From contig JHXB01000001.1 of NCBI GenBank assembly GCA_000621905.1, forward strand, positions 496,001 to 560,000: 64,000 bases of DNA. The letters are read 5' to 3'. The position numbers and the translations under genes are program-made. The stretch's first letter is position 1; the number at the start of each line of letters is the position of its first letter. This document shows positions 41,281 to 50,958 of the stretch, one piece after another. Under the pieces are notes generated by a model. It searched no databases. It was given only the letters and a program-made list of their open reading frames with translations, and was not told the DNA's origin. This DNA comes from Lachnospiraceae bacterium NC2004 (GTDB lineage Bacteria; Bacillota; Clostridia; Lachnospirales; Lachnospiraceae).

Positions 41281-44200
41281 TTACATGCTCTTAACTGTCC
41301 AGTCGCTATATTGCTTACTCTTGCCATTATAGTTATATGCCCTCACCTTGACATATAGCTTCTTGCATTTCTTAAGCTTTTTGGATTTAAGTGTAAGGCC
41401 GGTCTTTTTGGTATACTTCTTAATAATCGCATTCTTATCAGCTTCGGCATTGGCTAAAGACTTATATACTGCAATCTGATAGCCTTTAGCACCTTTAGAC
41501 TTATTAAGAGATATCTTAAGCTTTGTCTTACCTTGTTTCTTTATTGATTTAACATTTACAGCATCAGGCAAAGCATCGCCTACAGTCACGTTGGTGGACC
41601 TGATAACTGTAGTATCGTCCTCCCTTGTAAGGATAGAGTATATGGTTGTTGTACCCTTCTTCTTACCCATGACTACACCCAAGCTGTTGACTTCGGCGAT
41701 CTCGGGGTCTTCTGATTTATATGTAATTAAGTTAAATCCTCTGTAATAAGGATGCATATTCTTGCTGTCAAGGGTTATACCGAGGTTTGACAGGCTGCCT
41801 TTAGCTATTTTGATATTCTTCCTTACTTTAAAATCATCAGGAAGACACATCTTGTCCTCACTCTCAACAATAACCGTGGTGCTGGTTTTGCAGTTATTAT
41901 ACTCTGCAACAACTATATATGTACCTTCCTTCTCAAATGAAAATGTATCCGTCTCCTTAATAGGTATAAGGTGATTAATATCGCTTCCGTATGACCACTT
42001 TATTTTGCTTGAGCTTATACCTTCAGGATACACCCCAAGATAAGACAGCATATCAAAATACTCGGTACTTACTTCACCATCAGCAGACACTACAGGTACA
42101 TAATACTTGTCAGAGTTAAATTTAATGACTGTATCGTTCTTATAATCCTTTTTGTTGATAAATTTAGCGTATATATCACGAGGCTTATATAATCCGGCAT
42201 TTATACGCATATAAACTGACGAAGTCGGGTCGTATTGAACCTCTCCGCCTTCTTCATCGATAAAATACCAGCCGTCAAAAACATATCCGTTCTTAACAGG
42301 ATCCTTTGGCATCTCGCTATCTAAGAATCTGAATTCTACAGGGTCAAAATGTACTTCAGCGACAAGCTTGTCATCAACATAAAACTTAGCAGGCTCAAAA
42401 ACAGGGTCAACGCCTAAATAATCAATATCCCTGTCAGTTATACTTAAACCGTCGCGAATATCATCCTTAAACCTTTGAACCTCGTTATAATAATTAAGAG
42501 TGTAAGGGTCACCGCTTGCATTTTGGTAGTACATTACGCCGTTGTCGTCACAGCCTTCCTTCATATCAGAACCCATAAGGTTAGAATATCTCACCTGATA
42601 ATTAGAAAGAGCATGGATATACATCTTTTTTGCGTATTGGTCGATTGTTCCGCCGTCCTTTATCGCATCAACCATCTCTTTTCTAAATACTTCCCATCTT
42701 TTTATCATATTATTCTTAAATTCTTTGTCATATTTAGAAAGAAACAACACCCACGGAGCTCTCTCTCCTATGTCAAATGCTGAATAATCAAGCTTAATCT
42801 TGCTGCTGCTCGTGCTGTCAGCACCCCAAGCAACATAGTCAAAGTCCCATATAGGTCCCCAATAAAGCTTGTCATTTCTGTCCTTATACATATATGTACT
42901 GCTTCCGGAATATGCGTCACCGTTCTTAGAGAATTCCTGAATCCAGTAATAATCAATAAGCGACTGCTCATCCATGTAGTCACGCCATGATTCCTTTGAA
43001 GCGTTATCGCTTGCATTCATGGAAGAATCTGCCGATGCGTCAGCCGATGTATCATTGACAAGCTTATCAATCTTATTTAAATAATCTTCTATATATTTGA
43101 CCTGTGCTTCCTTGGCTTTTTCAGGATATTCCTCGTCATACTCAGGCTTGTCTATCCTGAATGTATTGTTGTCAATATAAAATGTAGGTGATTCATCCAA
43201 AGATTCAGTAAGCCATGAAGCACCCATGGTTAATATGTATCCTCCTGTAATTCCAGGCTCCTCACTCTGATAATCTTCAGATAAATCAGCGATATTAACA
43301 TTGTTCTTGTCTATTCTTATCTGTTGACAAAGCTGGTAGCATCCGCAGTATTCACCTGATATTACAACATCAACAAAGACGCTCTTAACACTGTATTTAA
43401 GGCCTAGTCTGGCTGCAAGGTCATATGTAAACTTATTGCGAATCATGGTATAGTCATAATAGTTGGCGAGAAGCACCCAGTGCTTGCATTTGCCCATACC
43501 AAACATATCAACTGACTTGTCAAGCTTTACCTTATACGGCTTCTTGTCAGTCTGCCATGTAGAGTTACCGCGTCCTTTAAGGTAGTCAAGCTCATACGTC
43601 GCATCTTTAAAGGTATCATCACTGTATTCTGACTTATACCCGTCAGGCACCTGTACATTAAGATTGCCGTAGCCCGTCGTTGTATGAAGGGGAGAACCGT
43701 TGATTTGGTCGATTGTATTGACTTCCTTATCAAGATCGAAATCAAGTACAGGGTTAGATCCCTCAGTAAAGAACATACTCTCAAGATATAAGAAGCCCTT
43801 AACACCTGATTTATCAAGAATCTTACCTGTTGAATCTTTAGCACTGTCAGCCTCGAATCTTAAGTAAATGTGACCTTTGCCGGAAAGTGCAGCACCCCTA
43901 ACATCAATCGATAAACTCTTGGTAGCCTCCAATTCATTGTCACCTGTTCTCTTGATATCAAGTGCGGCAAATGGTGTAGATGAGCTTCCAAAATAAAGAT
44001 ACCCCTTACCCTTAAGGTTCTTCTTGGCAAGCATATTATATACTACTCTTCCGACTTTATAATTGCCGAAATCATACTCTCCAAGGTCAATCTTGGTATT
44101 AGCTAAAACACCTGTATCTACGCTGTTGGTCTCTAAGCCTTCAACATCATCAAGAGTCTTAGATACCTTGTAGGTAATCTGATTTGGAGCACTGATACCC

Positions 44201-44484
44201 TTAGCATTAAACTCTTCTGCAAAATTATGTCTATAAAAAGCGTTAGGAACACCTAGTGCCTTAGCCTCATCAACAACATACTTTAAAGCCTCCGGAGAGT
44301 ATTTAGGATTCTCTACAGTTTCTTCATCAGGATAACCCAGCTCAGCTGCGTTGTCACATTGATTCCAGGCATCTGCTTCCTCACCTTCCGCCCTAACATT
44401 AACTCTACTTGCAGGAGCAATTAAAGCAAATGTAAGCAGACACGCCATAAACAGCGCCACATATCTCTTATAACCGGTAACCAT
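41281..44484 (-). CDS. Secreted CotH-family protein kinase-like protein with Ig-like and repeat domains
   Basis: A 1067-residue exported protein. After a signal peptide (about 1-30) and a beta-rich region, the CotH kinase domain spans about 270-600, with LKGRGNSTW, GCYQLCQQIRI and the GPIWDFDY metal-binding motif. An InlB-type repeat follows (about 700-770, with GYVFDGWYF), then a Big_2/Ig-like domain (IAEVNSLGVVMGKKKGTT) and a C-terminal fibronectin-like, Lys-rich domain. CotH proteins phosphorylate secreted or spore-coat proteins. ATG 44484 is chosen because the AGGAGG site is too near an upstream GTG. It lies 45 bases after rsmF. Its own target is unknown. Confidence 0.87.
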   Translation of the reverse strand: MVTGYKRYVALFMACLLTFALIAPASRVNVRAEGEEADAWNQCDNAAELGYPDEETVENPKYSPEALKYVVDEAKALGVPNAFYRHNFAEEFNAKGISAPNQITYKVSKTLDDVEGLETNSVDTGVLANTKIDLGEYDFGNYKVGRVVYNMLAKKNLKGKGYLYFGSSSTPFAALDIKRTGDNELEATKSLSIDVRGAALSGKGHIYLRFEADSAKDSTGKILDKSGVKGFLYLESMFFTEGSNPVLDFDLDKEVNTIDQINGSPLHTTTGYGNLNVQVPDGYKSEYSDDTFKDATYELDYLKGRGNSTWQTDKKPYKVKLDKSVDMFGMGKCKHWVLLANYYDYTMIRNKFTYDLAARLGLKYSVKSVFVDVVISGEYCGCYQLCQQIRIDKNNVNIADLSEDYQSEEPGITGGYILTMGASWLTESLDESPTFYIDNNTFRIDKPEYDEEYPEKAKEAQVKYIEDYLNKIDKLVNDTSADASADSSMNASDNASKESWRDYMDEQSLIDYYWIQEFSKNGDAYSGSSTYMYKDRNDKLYWGPIWDFDYVAWGADSTSSSKIKLDYSAFDIGERAPWVLFLSKYDKEFKNNMIKRWEVFRKEMVDAIKDGGTIDQYAKKMYIHALSNYQVRYSNLMGSDMKEGCDDNGVMYYQNASGDPYTLNYYNEVQRFKDDIRDGLSITDRDIDYLGVDPVFEPAKFYVDDKLVAEVHFDPVEFRFLDSEMPKDPVKNGYVFDGWYFIDEEGGEVQYDPTSSVYMRINAGLYKPRDIYAKFINKKDYKNDTVIKFNSDKYYVPVVSADGEVSTEYFDMLSYLGVYPEGISSSKIKWSYGSDINHLIPIKETDTFSFEKEGTYIVVAEYNNCKTSTTVIVESEDKMCLPDDFKVRKNIKIAKGSLSNLGITLDSKNMHPYYRGFNLITYKSEDPEIAEVNSLGVVMGKKKGTTTIYSILTREDDTTVIRSTNVTVGDALPDAVNVKSIKKQGKTKLKISLNKSKGAKGYQIAVYKSLANAEADKNAIIKKYTKKTGLTLKSKKLKKCKKLYVKVRAYNYNGKSKQYSDWTVKSM

Positions 44485-44529
44485 TATAAACAACACCTCC
44501 TAATTATTAGTTTAATTACCGAAACAAAC

Positions 44530-45954
44530 CTACCTCCATCCGGCAGGAATTTTGTTCTTAATATTGCCGTTCAATGCTTTACCCCATCCGATAGGATAAT
44601 TACTTACTGTAACAAGCACATATCCTTTCTTATCAGGCTCGTCTATCTGTATAGTCTCACCCTTTAAGAACTTATCAACTCTTATATCATCAGGTTCTAA
44701 TACAATTACTCTATCACCATCAACCCTTCCCATAGCCATCGAAAGCGGCTGACTAGGCTCAAACCTGTTCTTCTTCTCATCACCCAAATACACACCAGAT
44801 CTAAGAATCCTTAATCCTCTAACATCAGCCATATCCTTAGGTGAGAGATAAACTCTTTTGTCATGTATCTCAACCCTCTTGTTGTCAACTTCAAACGGAT
44901 AATCCTTAAAGAAAGTCTCACAATCCTCGCTTATCTTGCCACCCTTATAAGGATAAGAACCGTATGACTCTTCATAATCCTCGTGATTGTAGTCAATTCC
45001 TAACTCATCAAGTTCAGCTCTCGTCCTCTTTCTAAGCAGCGCAAGGTAATGCCCCTCTCCTTTGATTCTGTGAGGCCATAACCTTCTGGTCTTCTTTAAA
45101 TCCTCTAAAACATCACCCATGTCTTTATATTGCTCATCAACCCACTCCAGATGGCCGACATCAAACCCTTCATACATAGGCAGTTCAACAATCTCCATAT
45201 AAGGACAACATTTAAGCAAATGAAGAATACTCTCCTCGTCTTCTAAAGGCGAAAATGTACAAGTGGAATAAAGCATCATACCGCCTTCTTTAAGAAGCTT
45301 GGCTCCGGTAACGATGATATCCTTCTGAATATCTGAATAATACTCGCATCCGGTCTGCTCCCAATTCCTAATAATGGAATTCTCTTTACGAAACATGCCT
45401 TCTCCGGAACATGGGGCATCGATTAATATCTTATCAAAGTAACATTTGAGTTTCTTTAAAATCTTAGCGGGTTCTTCAGAAATTACTACAGAATTCTTAA
45501 TTCCAAAAAGCTCAATATTCTTAAGTAAAGCTCTAGCCCTGCTCTGAGAGACATCATTAGAATACAAAACGCCCGTACCATTAAGCTTAGCGCCTAATTC
45601 AGTAGACTTACCGCCCGGTGCCGCACACATATCAAGTACCTTGTCGCCCTCTTCAATAGGAAGCATAGCTGCAGGCGACATTGCAGAAGGCTCCTGTAAG
45701 TAGTAAAGCCCTGCTGAATAATACGGATGCTTAGACGGAGTGTATTTATCTGCGTCAAAATAGAATCCGTTGTCTGTCCACGGAACTTTGGTAAGCTCAA
45801 AAGGCGAAATCTTAAGAAAATCTTCTACCGAAATCTTTAATGTATTGACCCTTAAAGCCTGATACCTCTCTTCATCAAAACAGGCGAAGTAGCGGTAAGC
45901 TTCCTCGCCAAGTTGATCTTTTATTCTGTTAACATATGTCTCAGGTAATTTCAT
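44530..45954 (-). CDS. RsmF/RsmB-NOP family rRNA cytosine-C5 methyltransferase
   Basis: A 474-residue SAM-dependent methyltransferase. The catalytic region has CAAPGGKSTEL (SAM loop, about 111), DAPCSGEGMF (motif IV Cys) and YSTCTFSPLEDEE (motif VI Cys nucleophile). The C-terminal part (about 320-474) is the RsmF-type extension with a PUA-like fold (YPIGWGKALNG). The likely product is m5C in 16S rRNA. It lies 33 bases after relQ. Confidence 0.92.
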   Translation of the reverse strand: MKLPETYVNRIKDQLGEEAYRYFACFDEERYQALRVNTLKISVEDFLKISPFELTKVPWTDNGFYFDADKYTPSKHPYYSAGLYYLQEPSAMSPAAMLPIEEGDKVLDMCAAPGGKSTELGAKLNGTGVLYSNDVSQSRARALLKNIELFGIKNSVVISEEPAKILKKLKCYFDKILIDAPCSGEGMFRKENSIIRNWEQTGCEYYSDIQKDIIVTGAKLLKEGGMMLYSTCTFSPLEDEESILHLLKCCPYMEIVELPMYEGFDVGHLEWVDEQYKDMGDVLEDLKKTRRLWPHRIKGEGHYLALLRKRTRAELDELGIDYNHEDYEESYGSYPYKGGKISEDCETFFKDYPFEVDNKRVEIHDKRVYLSPKDMADVRGLRILRSGVYLGDEKKNRFEPSQPLSMAMGRVDGDRVIVLEPDDIRVDKFLKGETIQIDEPDKKGYVLVTVSNYPIGWGKALNGNIKNKIPAGWR

Positions 45955-45987
45955 AATGTATATCCTTGTTAATCAATGAGTAATCTG

Positions 45988-46800
45988 TTAATTCCCCTCT
46001 AACATGCTCTGTGCTTTATAGCTCTGAGCTATCATATCAAGCTGCTTACTGTAATGTTTAAGCTCATCTAAGTCTGATTCAGTATAAATCCTATAAAACT
46101 CTTCCTGAATCTTCATGACCTCACGCTTGTTGGCAACTTTATAGAGATTCTGAATATTGTTGAGAATCTCAGACACAAGCTCGTCTTTCATATGGAACGA
46201 ATTCTGCGCATCCATAATCTCGTCACGAACGTAATTCATCTCCTCGTCAAGAACAATAATAGCCTCAGAAGCATTGGAAAGCTTCTTCTTAAGGTGTTCT
46301 GGGATATTGCCTTTGTACTTGTATTGAAGTGAATGCTCAATAGTAGCCCAGAAATTCATGGCAAGCGTTCTAATCTGAAGCTCAGCCTTAATCTCTTTAG
46401 GACCCTGATTGGTATTAACCGTATAATAGACAATGATATGATAACTTCTGTATCCGCTCTCTTTCATGTGGCTGATATAGTCTTTCTCGCTCTTGATACG
46501 CATATCCTGTCTGTTTCTAATAATCTCAACCACTTTATCAATATCTTCTACGAATTGACAAATGATACGAATACCGGCAATGTCATCAATCTTGTCTTCG
46601 ATTTCATTTAGCGAAATACCCTTCTTCTGTACCTTATCAAGAATACTCGAAATGCTTTTAACACGGCCAATAACAGTGTCTATAGGAGAATACTGATTGT
46701 AGTTTCTATGCTCTCTTATGATATGATTGAACTTAACCAATAGCTCATCAACAGCCAGATAATATGGATCTAATATCTCACGCCATAACTTAATGTCCAT
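45988..46800 (-). CDS. Small alarmone synthetase (RelQ/RelP-type GTP pyrophosphokinase)
   Basis: A 270-residue single-domain (p)ppGpp synthetase without hydrolase, TGS or ACT domains. Motifs: DIAGIRIICQF (near 80), GYRSYHIIV (near 118) and ELQIRTLAMNFWATIEH (near 141), the catalytic core. The flanking C-terminal helices support oligomerisation. ATG 46800 fits the AGAGGTG site; an upstream GTG at 46809 lies over that site. It should raise alarmone levels under stress independently of amino-acid starvation sensing. Confidence 0.94.
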   Translation of the reverse strand: MDIKLWREILDPYYLAVDELLVKFNHIIREHRNYNQYSPIDTVIGRVKSISSILDKVQKKGISLNEIEDKIDDIAGIRIICQFVEDIDKVVEIIRNRQDMRIKSEKDYISHMKESGYRSYHIIVYYTVNTNQGPKEIKAELQIRTLAMNFWATIEHSLQYKYKGNIPEHLKKKLSNASEAIIVLDEEMNYVRDEIMDAQNSFHMKDELVSEILNNIQNLYKVANKREVMKIQEEFYRIYTESDLDELKHYSKQLDMIAQSYKAQSMLEGN

Positions 46801-46813
46801 AGAATTCACCTCT

Positions 46814-46846
46814 AAAAAAAGCGCTTCATGTTAAACATAAAGCGCC
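46814..46846 (-). terminator. Terminator after the DHH gene
   Basis: On the minus strand GCGCTTTATGTT...AACATGAAGCGC followed by seven T. It separates the DHH gene from relQ. Confidence 0.85.
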
Positions 46847-46862
46847 CAATGTATTCCTTATC

Positions 46863-47792
46863 TTAACATCCTGCATTAATCTCTTCGATAATCTTAGGAA
46901 GAAGCTCATCTACCTTATCGTTGTCAATCTGGCAGGTACCGGCATTCTTGTGTCCGCCACCGCCATACTTAAGGCATAACTCACCGATATCAAACTTAGA
47001 AGCCTTGTTAACGATAGACTTACCAATCATAACAGCGGTGTTCTGCTTCTTGAATCCCCATGATACATGGATAGAAACCTGTGTCTCAGGGTACATAGCA
47101 TATACCAAGAAACGATTACCTGTGTAGATAACCTCTTCGTCTCTTAACGGAAGAACGATAACCTTGTCGTGAATCTCAGCAATACGCTCGATCTGAGCCT
47201 TGAAAAGTTCCTGCTGTTCAAAATAAAGATCTACTCTCTCTTTAACATCAGGAAGCTTAAGTATATCCTGAATTGGATGCTCTACACAGTAATCAATCAA
47301 ATTCATCATCAACTCGTAGTTAGAAACTCTAAAGTTACGGAAACGTCCAAGTCCTGTACGTGCATCCATAAGGAAGCTTAACAATACCCAATCCTGAGGA
47401 TTAAGAATATCTTCCATAGTGAACTGAGCTGAATCAGCCTTGTCAACAGCAGCCATAATCTCGTCAGTGATTCTTGGAAGATTAGCAGCTCCACCGTAGT
47501 AGTTGTAAACAACTCTTGCAGCTGAAGGTGCGTCAGGCTCAATATAGTAATTGTCCTTAGGACCTCCAACACGAGTAATCTCACTCTCATGATGATCAAA
47601 TGCAAGTCCAACACCAGGAACATATGGCAAGTTGGTTGTGATGTCATTCTCAGTTACTTCAATCTTACCATCCTGCATATCTTTAGGATGAACGAACTTA
47701 ATATCATCAATAATATCAAGTTCTTTTAAAATCATAGCACATACAAGTCCGTCAAAATCGCTTCGTGTAATCAATCGTTTCTTGTCACCCAT
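46863..47792 (-). CDS. DHH family phosphoesterase
   Basis: A 309-residue metal-dependent phosphoesterase. Metal-site motifs: RSDFDGLVCA (8-17), the DHHESE box (about 66-71) and the C-terminal DHHA1 signature GGGGHKNAGTCQ (about 288). Relatives include exopolyphosphatases and nanoRNases; the substrate here is not certain. A GGAGG site and its own promoter precede it, and a terminator follows, so it is monocistronic. Confidence 0.88.
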   Translation of the reverse strand: MGDKKRLITRSDFDGLVCAMILKELDIIDDIKFVHPKDMQDGKIEVTENDITTNLPYVPGVGLAFDHHESEITRVGGPKDNYYIEPDAPSAARVVYNYYGGAANLPRITDEIMAAVDKADSAQFTMEDILNPQDWVLLSFLMDARTGLGRFRNFRVSNYELMMNLIDYCVEHPIQDILKLPDVKERVDLYFEQQELFKAQIERIAEIHDKVIVLPLRDEEVIYTGNRFLVYAMYPETQVSIHVSWGFKKQNTAVMIGKSIVNKASKFDIGELCLKYGGGGHKNAGTCQIDNDKVDELLPKIIEEINAGC

Positions 47793-47861
47793 CTAATATT
47801 ACCTCCACAATCTAATGTATTAGATATTAAAATTGCATAAAAATGCATCTCAATTACAACT

Positions 47862-47890
47862 ATTTTACAACATAATGTAAGATTTTGCAA
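47862..47890 (-). promoter_or_regulatory. Promoter of the DHH phosphoesterase gene
   Basis: On the minus strand TTGCAA (47885-47890) and TAAAAT (47862-47867), spacer 17, giving a leader of about 65 bases that holds the small hairpin CTAAT/ATTAG. Confidence 0.6.
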
Positions 47891-47916
47891 CGAAAAACAC
47901 TAAATATAGGTTAAAT

Positions 47917-49104
47917 TTATTTAAAAATCTCATATAAAGGCTTTTTAACCTTCTTTCTCGTTATCTCAACCAGCCCTAAAGCCGTAATATCAACAACATT
48001 GGCGTGAATCGGATCGCTTTTAAGTTGGTTTTTAAGCTCGCTCATCAGCTTATCGTTGTAATCCTTACCGTTCATATCAATAAAATCAACAACAATAATA
48101 CCTGACATATTCCTAAGTCTTAGTTGTCTTGCTACTTCCTTAGCCGCAAGCATATTAGTCTCAAATACATGCTTTTCTTTAGCCTTTTTGCCCTCGATAC
48201 TCTTGCCTGTATTGACATCGATAACATTTAGTGCCTCAGTGTGCTCAATTACTAAATATCCGCCATTTTTAAGCCATACATTCTTAGATAAAGCAAGTCC
48301 AAGATACTTCTTAAGATCATAAAGTGCAGAAAGCCTTATATTCTCGTCATCATGAAACCTGATGTCAGCATCGCTTACTCTTACCTCGCAAAGCGCATTA
48401 AGTTCGTCATAAACCTCTTTATCATCGGTAATTACATAAGAACCTTCATCTGCTCCAACCTTGCCAAGAATAGAGTTATATTCATTCTTAGGGTCATACA
48501 GCATTTTATTAGATGGTGCAAATATTGCCGCCTCCATAATAGAATTAAGCTTAGACTTTAGAACCCTAGCTTCTTTAAGCAAATCTTCCTTATCAACATC
48601 AACTGCAGATGTCCTGATAACAATACCAAAAGACATGCCGTTATCAAGAGTTGTGTCAAAACTGCTAAAATAAGCCTTAAGTCTATCCTTATCATCCTTA
48701 GTAAGCTTTTTAGAAGCTCCGACTCCAGGAACATTAAGAGTAAGCACAAGGTTCTCTCCGAATATATTAAGCTTCGAGGTCGCTGACGCATTCTTTTGCT
48801 TGATTGCTTCTCTACTCACCTGAACAAGCATCAGATCTCCCTGATGTGGAACATTATCATTCTTGTTGTTTAAGAATACAGGGTTCTTCTCACCTAAATC
48901 ATAATAAAGCGTCTCGTCATTTACCGAAAGAAAAGCCGCATTGATGTTTTTGACAATGTTGCTTACCCTCGCCGTATAAATACCGTCAAGTTTAACCTTG
49001 TTGTCATCCGCGATAACATCAATCTCAGCTATTTCTTTATTTTCAAATATAAAGACGAGCTTTCTATCTTCAATTGTCGTTATAACTGCGTGTTTCTTTA
49101 CCAT
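47917..49104 (-). CDS. rng: Rne/Rng family ribonuclease, short form
   Basis: A 395-residue RNase G/E-type endonuclease. An N-terminal S1 domain (about 38-125) precedes the catalytic region with the metal Asp residues in NVIDVNTGK (about 285) and VVDFIDM (about 330). It stops soon after the DNase I-like part, with PLYEIFK. It lacks the zinc-link CPxCxG motif and small domain that bring RNase G to about 480 residues. It is thus a truncated but family-typical clostridial form. It overlaps the upstream beta-helix gene by 7 bases. Confidence 0.88.
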   Translation of the reverse strand: MVKKHAVITTIEDRKLVFIFENKEIAEIDVIADDNKVKLDGIYTARVSNIVKNINAAFLSVNDETLYYDLGEKNPVFLNNKNDNVPHQGDLMLVQVSREAIKQKNASATSKLNIFGENLVLTLNVPGVGASKKLTKDDKDRLKAYFSSFDTTLDNGMSFGIVIRTSAVDVDKEDLLKEARVLKSKLNSIMEAAIFAPSNKMLYDPKNEYNSILGKVGADEGSYVITDDKEVYDELNALCEVRVSDADIRFHDDENIRLSALYDLKKYLGLALSKNVWLKNGGYLVIEHTEALNVIDVNTGKSIEGKKAKEKHVFETNMLAAKEVARQLRLRNMSGIIVVDFIDMNGKDYNDKLMSELKNQLKSDPIHANVVDITALGLVEITRKKVKKPLYEIFK

Positions 49105-50186
49105 TTGTTCTTCTTGATGGTAAGCTTATTCTTCTTACCAAGCTTAAATACTCTTCTGCTGCCGCACTTAGTGGCAGAGTTACCTGTAATCTTTCCCTGA
49201 TAGTTATAGGTACATACACAGTACTTCTTGATGTTCTTAAAGGTGTTATTCCTTATCACCATACTTTTATAGACATCCTTCTTGCATCCATGGTTAGTAC
49301 CCATTGCATACTCGAAATTATCAAATGTACATCCCGAGATAGTTACATTCTTAGTCTTAGTGCCATCTTCCTTACCCATAAGGTCTGAATGTGCAACATT
49401 CTTGACAGCCGACTCAATCTGCAAAGCCTCGCACACCTTGTGATTACCGATAAACTTGCAGTCCTTGATAACAACATTTTTAGCTGCGCCAAACTCAATC
49501 GGATGAGCGTCATCCTTCTTGGTAGGCTTGAATGTAAATGTAACTCCGTCAAATGTTATATTCTGAACATGTGAAAATGTTACCAAAGAGGACACAATAC
49601 CTGCCTTAGTTCCACCGTCTAAAGTACCATTTATAACCTTGATGTTCTTACCGCGCTTATATCCGCCTTTTTTGTAACCTTTAGCACTCTTAGAAAGCTC
49701 GACACTTCCGTCCTTACCGCCCTCTCTTCTTGGGTATCCAACCTGGATGATAGCCCCCGATCTCTTACAAGGGTTATGAATAGTGACACCGGTAAGATCA
49801 AGTGTTGTGTTGCTGTATATGTGAAGACCGTAAACCATGTTCATATATCCTGCAGGAGCCTTTACATAATATGGGTTATCAGCTGTTGCCTTATTCTTGG
49901 CTTCATTAAGACAATCCTGTATAGCACCCTCAGAACATGAATAAGCGGTAACATATACAACTTCACCCGGCTTAAGAGGCTCTGTGGTTGCAGGCGCCTC
50001 GGTAGTGTTCCAGTTATTGTTGTCGGTCCACTCAGTATTATTCCAATTGTTATTATTGTTATTGTTCCAATCATAATTAGTCCAATCATAATTGTTCCAG
50101 TCCTCGCCCTCTGCAACAACAGGCTGACTAGGGACAAACGACAAAACAACCGCAAACGCCAGTAAAAACGCAATTAATCTCCTCAT
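49098..50186 (-). CDS. Secreted parallel beta-helix protein with a Trp/Asn-rich N-terminal tract
   Basis: A 362-residue exported protein: signal peptide (1-25, cleavage near VVAEG), a low-complexity Trp-Asn-Asp-Tyr tract (about 26-62, repeated NNYDW and NNNW), a Thr-Pro hinge, then a right-handed parallel beta-helix (about 95-355; pectate-lyase/polygalacturonase-like, with NTTLDLTG, NITFDGVTF, NVVIKDCKF and NVTISGCTF coils). No catalytic set of a known polysaccharide lyase is identified. AGGAGGAG precedes the ATG. Coupling to RNase G (7-base overlap) is unexpected. Likely a cell-surface glycan-binding or -cleaving protein. Confidence 0.8.
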   Translation of the reverse strand: MRRLIAFLLAFAVVLSFVPSQPVVAEGEDWNNYDWTNYDWNNNNNNNWNNTEWTDNNNWNTTEAPATTEPLKPGEVVYVTAYSCSEGAIQDCLNEAKNKATADNPYYVKAPAGYMNMVYGLHIYSNTTLDLTGVTIHNPCKRSGAIIQVGYPRREGGKDGSVELSKSAKGYKKGGYKRGKNIKVINGTLDGGTKAGIVSSLVTFSHVQNITFDGVTFTFKPTKKDDAHPIEFGAAKNVVIKDCKFIGNHKVCEALQIESAVKNVAHSDLMGKEDGTKTKNVTISGCTFDNFEYAMGTNHGCKKDVYKSMVIRNNTFKNIKKYCVCTYNYQGKITGNSATKCGSRRVFKLGKKNKLTIKKNKW

Positions 50187-50199
50187 AAACTACTCCTCC

Positions 50200-50958
50200 T
50201 TATAAGCTAATCAACTCATCGTTGTCATTTCTCTTAAACATATCAATTCTATGAATCGCTATATCTACAGGCTCAAGTGAGACATTAGCATACTTAGCAA
50301 GCTCATCAAGTACAAGATCCGGCTTGATATTGGTCTCGCTTCCGGATGCAAGTAACATAGAAAATGTAGGCGTATCATAAGTATCAGGAAGTGAGACACC
50401 ATAAAGCACATTATCAGCTATCTCATCCGCCTCATTGTGGAATGGAATTACACCAAACTCCAACTTATAGATATAAGGCCTGATATCCATTTCTTTAACA
50501 CTCTTCTTAGTCTTTTTAAGAACCCTTATCTCGTCCTGATTAAGAAAACTCTCCAAAGCATCTCCCATAGCGGTGAACTTAGCGCTATCAACTTCATCCC
50601 TTAGTGTTACCTTATAGCTACACGCAGCAACCAAAGACATCGCCTTCTTCTCATCATCCGGAAGCACTCTAAAATCAACGATTCTTAGAAACCTTGATCC
50701 CATCGAAGCATTTAATCTGTCAATCATAATCCTCTCATCATCAATGGTATTAAAATCAGCATCCAGATACTCTCCTTCAGATGTTACACCGATTCCTAAA
50801 GGTGATGCAAATGAAGTCAGCTGATGAGGATTAAAACCTTGAGAGTAACCTATATCAACCTCAGCCCTCTTAAATATCTTCTGAAAAGACCTTAACATAT
50901 CAAGGTGTCCGACATATTGAAGAGGCCCGGTCTTTGCAAATTTAATTCTTACTTTCAA
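50200..50958 (-). CDS. TIGR03936/DUF2344 radical SAM-associated protein
   Basis: A 252-residue protein of the DUF2344 family, recognised by RIKFAKTGPLQYVGHLDML, IGYSQGFNPHQ and FASPLGIGVTSEGE. It always accompanies, or is fused to, the TIGR03960 radical SAM protein encoded just upstream; the genes overlap by 17 bases. TTG 50958 follows an AGGAGG site. Biochemical role unknown; an RNA-modification or cofactor role is often guessed. Confidence 0.92.
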   Translation of the reverse strand: MKVRIKFAKTGPLQYVGHLDMLRSFQKIFKRAEVDIGYSQGFNPHQLTSFASPLGIGVTSEGEYLDADFNTIDDERIMIDRLNASMGSRFLRIVDFRVLPDDEKKAMSLVAACSYKVTLRDEVDSAKFTAMGDALESFLNQDEIRVLKKTKKSVKEMDIRPYIYKLEFGVIPFHNEADEIADNVLYGVSLPDTYDTPTFSMLLASGSETNIKPDLVLDELAKYANVSLEPVDIAIHRIDMFKRNDNDELISL

